This document shows, one piece after another, positions 14,624 to 20,407 of a stretch of 20,407 nt of DNA. The translations under genes and the position numbers were made by a program. Under the pieces are notes generated by a model that was not told the origin of the DNA, searched no databases, and saw only the letters and a program-made list of their open reading frames with translations. The stretch comes from an uncultured Cellvibrio sp. (lineage in GTDB: Bacteria > Pseudomonadota > Gammaproteobacteria > Pseudomonadales > Cellvibrionaceae): the NCBI GenBank assembly GCA_946482345.1, contig CAMLRJ010000012.1:1-20407 (forward strand). The letters are read 5' to 3'. Positions within the stretch are counted from its first letter, which is position 1; every line of letters starts with the position of its first letter.

Positions 14624-17600
14624 TTATTTAGCCACAACCTCAACCCAAGTCCCGGATGACCCTGCCTGTAAGGTTTCATTGTACATAGCGCTGGTTTGCC
14701 AACCGGGTAAATAGAATTTACCGGCGTAGCTCGCGTTTAAAATCAAGCGCACTGTAACGCTGGTTTGGTTGCGGTCGGAATAGCGGTAATACCAATAATA
14801 ATCTCGCCACAAACTGAAATAGGCCATGACGCGATCATCGCGAATATCCATGTAATCAATACCTTTCGGTAATTGCGAACCTTCGAGGCGTTCGTTGCGG
14901 ATTTGCCAGCCACTGGGTACGACTGCGGTCAATGAAAGGTCTTCGAGTTTTTCACGTCGCAAATATTGGAAATCTGCACTCACTGTAACTTCAGCAATAA
15001 AATCTGTGCCTTGTTGCAGCTTGCTGATATCGAGCGGTTTATTATCCATCGACATAAATGACACTTTGATATTCAAACCTTCTGCTTTGGGTTGTTCATA
15101 CATATTCGCTGGAATACCGCGATTACTCACTAACACACGCAGATTTTTATCTGAATCATTTCTTACACTGATTTTCGGTGTATTGATGGTTTGTTTTAAC
15201 ATGGTGCTGCTGGTGGATAAATCTTTCCAGGCGGTTTCACCTTCTTCTTTAATGGCGATACGCATTGGATTTTTACTATCCGCATTTTGTTCAGCAAAAT
15301 CACTGATTGCCATTAATGCCCAAGCCAATGATTGTGTGGAGTACCAATATTCGCTGGATAAACCTTTGGCAACCTGTTCAGCCATTTGCCAGGTAGCTTC
15401 AGAAGCGGCTTGTGTTTGCATCATTGCGCTTAACAAAATTGCGCGGTCACGCAAATCAGAACCGTAGGTGTAACCCCAATCGTCATAAGCAGGAACGTTG
15501 ACGCCTGCTTTTGTCATCAACTCGGCGGCGACATCTTTTAATCCAACTTGTTGATAAGCCAGTGCCAATAACCAGCGTGATGTTGCGCGATAATCTTCAA
15601 AACGTTTGTCATCATTATTTAATTCTTCACGCAAACGATTCATCGCTGACATTTCTGCACTGTTCGCCAACGCCAATGTATAGAGACGATAAGCTTGCAC
15701 CGATTCGTAGTAATAATAATCGCGACCGTCACTAATGCGCGCGGCACTGCGTTGATAATTAATCCAATTCATCAACAAGGTATCCGGCACTGCATAACCT
15801 GCACGTTTTGCTTCCAGCAAGAAATGCCCCGCATAAGTTGAGCCCCAATCATTGACATAGGATTCACCCGGCCAATAACTAAAACCACCGGTGGCCGTTT
15901 GGAAGCCGCTTAAACGACGAATGCCGGCTTTGATATTTTTATCAATATCCTGTTTTTGTTTTTTATCCAGATCCATCAATTTATTCAAACGCAATTGCGG
16001 GAATACCGATGATGTTGTTTGCTCGATACAACCATGTGGATAAGCAATCAAATATTGCAAACGCTTATCCAGATTCAAGGGTGGCAAACTACTGACTTCA
16101 ACACTGGCTTGATTGGTGCCAAACATTCCGTTCGCGGCCAAAGGCGATTCCCAAGTTTCACCGGGTGCCAGTAATTTACTTTCACTCACCACTGCCGGTA
16201 AATTCGGCGTGCGTGAATCAATATAGATTTCCTGTGTTGCAGATTCCTCACCTGCACTGGCAACGACTTTGACATGGCCTTTACCGATACGATCATTCAC
16301 CTTCAATTTCAAAATCGCAATTGCATCACCGGGTTCGGTAAAACTTAATTGCGTTTTGCCTTCAACAATCGTAAAAATTTCATTAGCTTCAACTGATACA
16401 TCAACCGCTTTGATATCAGCTTCACTGACAAACACATTCACCGGTAAATTCACTTCTTCACCTGGCCCCAACACACGTGGCAAGGTTGCATAAGCGACAA
16501 CAGGTTGTGTGACTTTCACCGTAGTTTCTACTTTTCCATAAGCCGGGGTTTTAGTTGCAGTGTCCGCAGCAACTAACATCACTCGTACAGCGCCCATGTA
16601 AGGCGGCAATTTAATTTTGTGTTCACGGGTTTCACCGGCTTTTAATTGGAAAGCGCCCACAAATTTTACAATCGGCGGGAATCGACGTTCGCGACGTTTG
16701 CGATCCGCATCAACAGCAGCATCAGAACCACCAATGGATAACACACGCTCAAGTGATGCACCGTAGGCACCTACAACCAAATCAAACAAATCCCAGGTGC
16801 GAACCCCCAGAGCTTCGCGCTTGAAAAAATATTGATGCGCATCGGGAACGTGGAAATCTGTCAGCCCCAATAAACCTTCATCAACCACCGCCAAAGTGTA
16901 AGTCATGGCACGCTGATCTTTTTCACTGACCTTAACAACAAACTCTGATTCAGGACGCACTTTTTCAGCAACATCCAATTGCGGATTCAATTTTGTTTTT
17001 GGATCTTCAACAATTAACGGGATCACACCATAAATGCGTATAGGTGCATCGGCTTTTCGTTCCTGATGAGGCAACAGCAACATCAAACTTACATAAACAT
17101 TGGGTGCCATTTCATCAGTAATTGGAATTTCCAGATCACGTTGATCTGCACTGACATCCAGCCAACCGGTTTTGATTATTTTGCTTCCGGTTTCAAGACT
17201 CATTAATACACGACCTTGCGTGGCTTTCGGCAATCGCACTTTCGCCGTTTCACCCACTGCATATTTTTCTTTGTCGCTGGATAACATCATTTGGGTTGCA
17301 GAATTATTACTGCCTGCATCATCCCAACTCCACCCCAAATAAACTTCCTGACTGGTACAGTGACCGGTTTCAGCATCATTGCCATCACAAACACGAATTA
17401 GATGACGACCCCAATCATATCGGTTGTGATCCAGTTTCCATTTCACCTGACCATTTTCATCGCTGGTGAGATTTTCTTCAGTAATCGGTGCATGTGATCT
17501 TTCAGAAAAATAATCCGCCAGATTTTCCTCTTCTTCATCCCACCACCAACGCCAACCCAATTCATAAACACTGATAGTTGCAGCGCGATTGGTTTCAGGT

Positions 17601-20275
17601 TTGCCTTCACTGTTTAACACCTGAATCAATAATTCATGATCAACATCGCGGCTTAATGCGCCCATGTAGCCATCGCCTTTGGGAACATTCAAACCAAACC
17701 AGGTATCAAATTGCAGATAATCGAAAGGGCGCATCACTGTACTGAAATTGCCACTTTCTTCGAAAACACGGGTAATAAAATTCGCGGTCACTTTTCCGGG
17801 TGGAACAGAATCCAATGCCAGCGACAACTTGAAATTGGCATTGCCTTTTTCATCCAGATTCTCGTCAAAAACTTTAATAGAACTGGTGGCAACTTTACGC
17901 ACATCATCATCAAAATCAAATTGACCGTAGCCATCAAAGCTGGTTTTTTTCGCAAATAATTTGACTTCACTATCCGCTTTTAATTTTTTAGCTGTGCCGC
18001 CGTGTAACCACTGGGCAAATAAATTGACATTGATTGGCATAGCCGATGAAAGCAAGGGTGTTGATTCGGGTGTGACATCGACTTTCAAACGATTGGGCAC
18101 CACCATTTCTATTTTCAACATTTTGTCGAAATAATGGTTACCCAGATGTACTACCGCACGATAATTTCCTGTCGGCGCCGTTTCTTCTGTTTTGATAGCA
18201 AATGTATAAATATCACCAACAGCTCTATTGCTGGTTTCACTCACCACTTTTTTACCGGATGGATCAAATAAATCCAATTTAACAGGATGATTGGCTGGCA
18301 AAATTCCTTGTTTGTCTTCCAGAATAAAACTTAGAAAAATATCATCGCCGGGACGCCAGACATCGCGCTCGCCGTAAATAAATCCTTTTAGACCATTGGA
18401 AATTTGCTCGCCACCCACATCAAATTGATTGGTCGGTAATGCGTCAGTTTTTCGAACGCGTAAGTAACCGCGTTGTTCTTTATTGGTAGCTTCAATATAA
18501 AAAGGCGTTCCGTCTGTTTTGATACTGACAATGCCCTGGCTATCCGTTGAGCCTTTGCCGATTAATTGATTTTGATAATTAAATACGTCGATCCCGGTAT
18601 TCGCCATAGGTTTGGCGGTATCAATTTCCGTAGTGATAACCTGCAATATCTGGTCTCCGCCCAGTTTTGCAATCAAACCAATATTGGACGCCAGAAAATT
18701 ACGTTTTGCGCTGGTTTCATTATTGCCATAAGAAAAATAAGCGTCATGACAAGGGTTCCATCTATCATCCCAATCATAATGGCCACTTGATTCATAATAT
18801 TGACGGTACCATTCAGGCTCACTGTCCTGCTCTTCGTAATAACTGCCTCCCTCCGCATTTTTTGGCATAGGCACAACCGGTTCTGTTGGCCGTTCACCTT
18901 CGCAATTGTATACAGAGTTACTGCGATCAATTTGTAATTCCAAACGCAATAATCCTGCAGGATGCTCTTGCATCAATTGCGTTAAATCGAGATTAAATCG
19001 TTGGGATCCATCACGCGGAACCTCAGGCAATTTAAATGTTTTTCGCCAGAGATACCGGCCTGTTTGTGTGGGCGCCGAATAGCCAACATTGGAAATAGTA
19101 TTGTCTTGTAAATATTGCCCGATATTATTTTCAAATACTTTAAATGCAATCACCTGAACCGAATCAACACCAGCCGCTTCAAATGGAACCGATAATTGTT
19201 TGGCGTTGGGTAAAATACTGGTTGCACCAATAAATTTTACAGAGGGCTTGGTTAAGCTCAATACCAATACTTCAGAATATTCTTTGTCCAAGGTTTGTGA
19301 TTTATTATTGATAATTGATTTTGAAATCACAAAACTGTGTTGCCCATCAGCTACCTTTTTCGGAAAGTAACGCAACACACTGCCATCGCGCGTCATTTCC
19401 ACATCACTTCCGTTGACTTTAACCAGTCCGGATAAATTTTGATTTTCATCCAGTTCATCAGAAAACCGAATTTCAACATGCGTGTCAGGGTGATGCACAA
19501 CCTGCACACCCGTTACTTTAAATTGATTTAATTTTGGCACCTCAATTTCACGCGCGCCTTTTTTATCACTACCGAGTGAAGCGCCATTCCACATCAGCTC
19601 AAGTTTGCTATCGCTTTCTGTTCTTGCAATGTTATTAATGGTGAATCGAAATGTTTTATGATCAATTTCTTCCGTCCACTCTATATCCTGATTTTTTTTG
19701 TTGACTTCAACCGTGAGAATTTTTTTGACCCGATCAAGATCAGTCGTATCGGCGGTGGTAATCGTACCGGTTAATTGCATTTTCCCTTCAGAATCCGGCA
19801 CAGGAATTAAACTGTTTACTTGCAAATCAAATTCCTGTTTAACCGTTTCCAATTCCAATACAAAATCATCCAGCGATTGATCAACACCCGCCAAACCATC
19901 TGCCGTTAAGGTCAAGCGAAATTTTTTGCCATTCGGAAAACGCTCTGCCGGTGTAATACGCAACTCATCTTCAGCCGTAAATACCAGATTGATTGGCGTG
20001 TCTATATCCAACTCAACCAGATCATCATCCGCCGCCTTATCGACATTTTCAGCACTGACAACCGGATGGGAAAATCGAATATAAATAGGTGCGTCAGTCG
20101 CCACCCAACGACGCGGATAATCAACCAAATGCTCCGCCCAATTAGCTTCCACTACGGCAGCAGCAGTATCATTCGTGGGTGTAGCAGCAGGGGGAGATTC
20201 CGATTTCTTGTCACAAGCAGTCAAACTGATAAGCGTAAAAAACAACAACCATTTGATGAGGTGCATGGCACGCAT
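14624..20275 (-). CDS. Large bacterial alpha-2-macroglobulin lipoprotein (YfhM-like)
   Basis: This 1883-aa protein is predicted to trap proteases in the periplasm. I start at ATG 20275 (AAGGAA 5 nt upstream); the frame to 20356 adds 27 polar residues with no binding site. MRAMHLIKWLLFFTLISLTA-C21 is a lipoprotein signal; Asp at +2 predicts inner-membrane retention, as known for the E. coli homologue. Residues ~30-420 are extra beta domains, making it longer than E. coli YfhM (about 1650). An acidic, Tyr-rich insert is bounded by C458 and C509. An MG2-type domain begins near GFIYGERDVWRPGDDIFLSF. The bait-like stretch near 1180-1200 contains DADRKRRERRF, a target for trypsin-like proteases. 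The thioester motif GCIEQ (C1416) is intact and lies the same distance from the C-terminus as in YfhM. The usual partner pbpC (penicillin-binding protein 1C) is not downstream. The gene is monocistronic. Confidence 0.93.
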   Translation of the reverse strand: MRAMHLIKWLLFFTLISLTACDKKSESPPAATPTNDTAAAVVEANWAEHLVDYPRRWVATDAPIYIRFSHPVVSAENVDKAADDDLVELDIDTPINLVFTAEDELRITPAERFPNGKKFRLTLTADGLAGVDQSLDDFVLELETVKQEFDLQVNSLIPVPDSEGKMQLTGTITTADTTDLDRVKKILTVEVNKKNQDIEWTEEIDHKTFRFTINNIARTESDSKLELMWNGASLGSDKKGAREIEVPKLNQFKVTGVQVVHHPDTHVEIRFSDELDENQNLSGLVKVNGSDVEMTRDGSVLRYFPKKVADGQHSFVISKSIINNKSQTLDKEYSEVLVLSLTKPSVKFIGATSILPNAKQLSVPFEAAGVDSVQVIAFKVFENNIGQYLQDNTISNVGYSAPTQTGRYLWRKTFKLPEVPRDGSQRFNLDLTQLMQEHPAGLLRLELQIDRSNSVYNCEGERPTEPVVPMPKNAEGGSYYEEQDSEPEWYRQYYESSGHYDWDDRWNPCHDAYFSYGNNETSAKRNFLASNIGLIAKLGGDQILQVITTEIDTAKPMANTGIDVFNYQNQLIGKGSTDSQGIVSIKTDGTPFYIEATNKEQRGYLRVRKTDALPTNQFDVGGEQISNGLKGFIYGERDVWRPGDDIFLSFILEDKQGILPANHPVKLDLFDPSGKKVVSETSNRAVGDIYTFAIKTEETAPTGNYRAVVHLGNHYFDKMLKIEMVVPNRLKVDVTPESTPLLSSAMPINVNLFAQWLHGGTAKKLKADSEVKLFAKKTSFDGYGQFDFDDDVRKVATSSIKVFDENLDEKGNANFKLSLALDSVPPGKVTANFITRVFEESGNFSTVMRPFDYLQFDTWFGLNVPKGDGYMGALSRDVDHELLIQVLNSEGKPETNRAATISVYELGWRWWWDEEEENLADYFSERSHAPITEENLTSDENGQVKWKLDHNRYDWGRHLIRVCDGNDAETGHCTSQEVYLGWSWDDAGSNNSATQMMLSSDKEKYAVGETAKVRLPKATQGRVLMSLETGSKIIKTGWLDVSADQRDLEIPITDEMAPNVYVSLMLLLPHQERKADAPIRIYGVIPLIVEDPKTKLNPQLDVAEKVRPESEFVVKVSEKDQRAMTYTLAVVDEGLLGLTDFHVPDAHQYFFKREALGVRTWDLFDLVVGAYGASLERVLSIGGSDAAVDADRKRRERRFPPIVKFVGAFQLKAGETREHKIKLPPYMGAVRVMLVAADTATKTPAYGKVETTVKVTQPVVAYATLPRVLGPGEEVNLPVNVFVSEADIKAVDVSVEANEIFTIVEGKTQLSFTEPGDAIAILKLKVNDRIGKGHVKVVASAGEESATQEIYIDSRTPNLPAVVSESKLLAPGETWESPLAANGMFGTNQASVEVSSLPPLNLDKRLQYLIAYPHGCIEQTTSSVFPQLRLNKLMDLDKKQKQDIDKNIKAGIRRLSGFQTATGGFSYWPGESYVNDWGSTYAGHFLLEAKRAGYAVPDTLLMNWINYQRSAARISDGRDYYYYESVQAYRLYTLALANSAEMSAMNRLREELNNDDKRFEDYRATSRWLLALAYQQVGLKDVAAELMTKAGVNVPAYDDWGYTYGSDLRDRAILLSAMMQTQAASEATWQMAEQVAKGLSSEYWYSTQSLAWALMAISDFAEQNADSKNPMRIAIKEEGETAWKDLSTSSTMLKQTINTPKISVRNDSDKNLRVLVSNRGIPANMYEQPKAEGLNIKVSFMSMDNKPLDISKLQQGTDFIAEVTVSADFQYLRREKLEDLSLTAVVPSGWQIRNERLEGSQLPKGIDYMDIRDDRVMAYFSLWRDYYWYYRYSDRNQTSVTVRLILNASYAGKFYLPGWQTSAMYNETLQAGSSGTWVEVVAK

Positions 20276-20365
20276 AGTGTTTCCTTGAAAGTTTTGGTTT
20301 ATTTTCAGAAAAACCCGTCTATTGCAGAAGGTTTTATCCGGCTCACTTTTTACCATAAAAGCAGA

Positions 20366-20395
20366 ATTCTAGGCCAACAATTTAATCATCGCCAA
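20366..20395 (-). promoter_or_regulatory. Candidate sigma70 promoter of the macroglobulin gene
   Basis: On the minus strand TTGGCG (20390-20395) and TAGAAT (20366-20371) are separated by 18 bp, 4/6 and 5/6 matches to consensus. Transcription would begin about 80 nt before ATG 20275, leaving the Shine-Dalgarno within the leader. It also lies just upstream of the in-frame ATG at 20356, which would then be almost leaderless and unlikely to be used. Confidence 0.45.
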
Positions 20396-20407
20396 TTGGA
20401 ATGATGG

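Noticed and set aside
20276..20356. N-terminal 27-codon extension of the macroglobulin
   Set aside because: It precedes a standard lipoprotein signal peptide, has no Shine-Dalgarno, and lies almost at the predicted transcription start.

Overview
The window looks like chromosomal DNA from a gammaproteobacterium, most likely Cellvibrio or a close relative (Cellvibrionaceae). The main pointer is a lipoprotein with a long polyserine linker after its lipid-attachment cysteine, a habit of Cellvibrio, Saccharophagus and Teredinibacter. The Gram-negative envelope genes fit as well: several lipoproteins, an alpha-2-macroglobulin and MBOAT/SGNH acyltransfer genes. The genus is inferred from protein style, not from a marker gene.

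Layout. (a) 1-1200, plus strand and visibly A+T-rich, is the tail of a polymorphic-toxin locus. It holds the last codons of a secreted toxin (3-149) and an overlapping immunity-type gene (139-468) whose C-terminus continues in another frame to 545. A second small module follows, with a possible toxin-tail remnant (655-744) and a 95-aa immunity-like gene (746-1033). Each module ends in a copy of a 53-bp repeat followed by a terminator. (b) 1224-2894, minus strand, encodes a GMC-type flavin oxidoreductase. (c) 3249-7147, minus strand, is a tightly coupled operon in the order MBOAT acyltransferase, DUF459 SGNH protein and secreted SGNH/GDSL esterase. Its layout recalls peptidoglycan (or polysaccharide) O-acetylation loci. 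(d) 7414-8763, plus strand, carries an unknown small lipoprotein and an RluA-family pseudouridine synthase. (e) 8814-11227, minus strand, has a LuxR-type receptor with the AHL-binding signature residues and, downstream, the polyserine lipoprotein. A lux-box-like palindrome overlapping a plausible -35 lies between them, so the pair may form a small quorum-sensing regulon. The receptor's N-terminal coding sequence runs upstream of its first ATG to a strong Shine-Dalgarno that has no ATG/GTG/TTG behind it and is buried in a hairpin. (f) 11428-14554, minus strand, holds two tandem, diverged DUF4139 secreted proteins and a 55-aa gene resembling the C-terminal half of a zincin-like domain. One DUF4139 copy carries a TonB-box-like motif. 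(g) 14624-20275, minus strand, encodes a very large bacterial alpha-2-macroglobulin lipoprotein with an intact CIEQ thioester motif and a basic bait-like stretch. It has its own terminator and a candidate promoter.

The strongest candidates for something undescribed are the repeat-bounded toxin/immunity modules at the left edge, the LuxR/lux-box/polyserine-lipoprotein unit with its unusual translation start, and the DUF4139 pair with the TonB-box-like insertion. No tRNA, rRNA, CRISPR array, insertion sequence or replication origin was seen.
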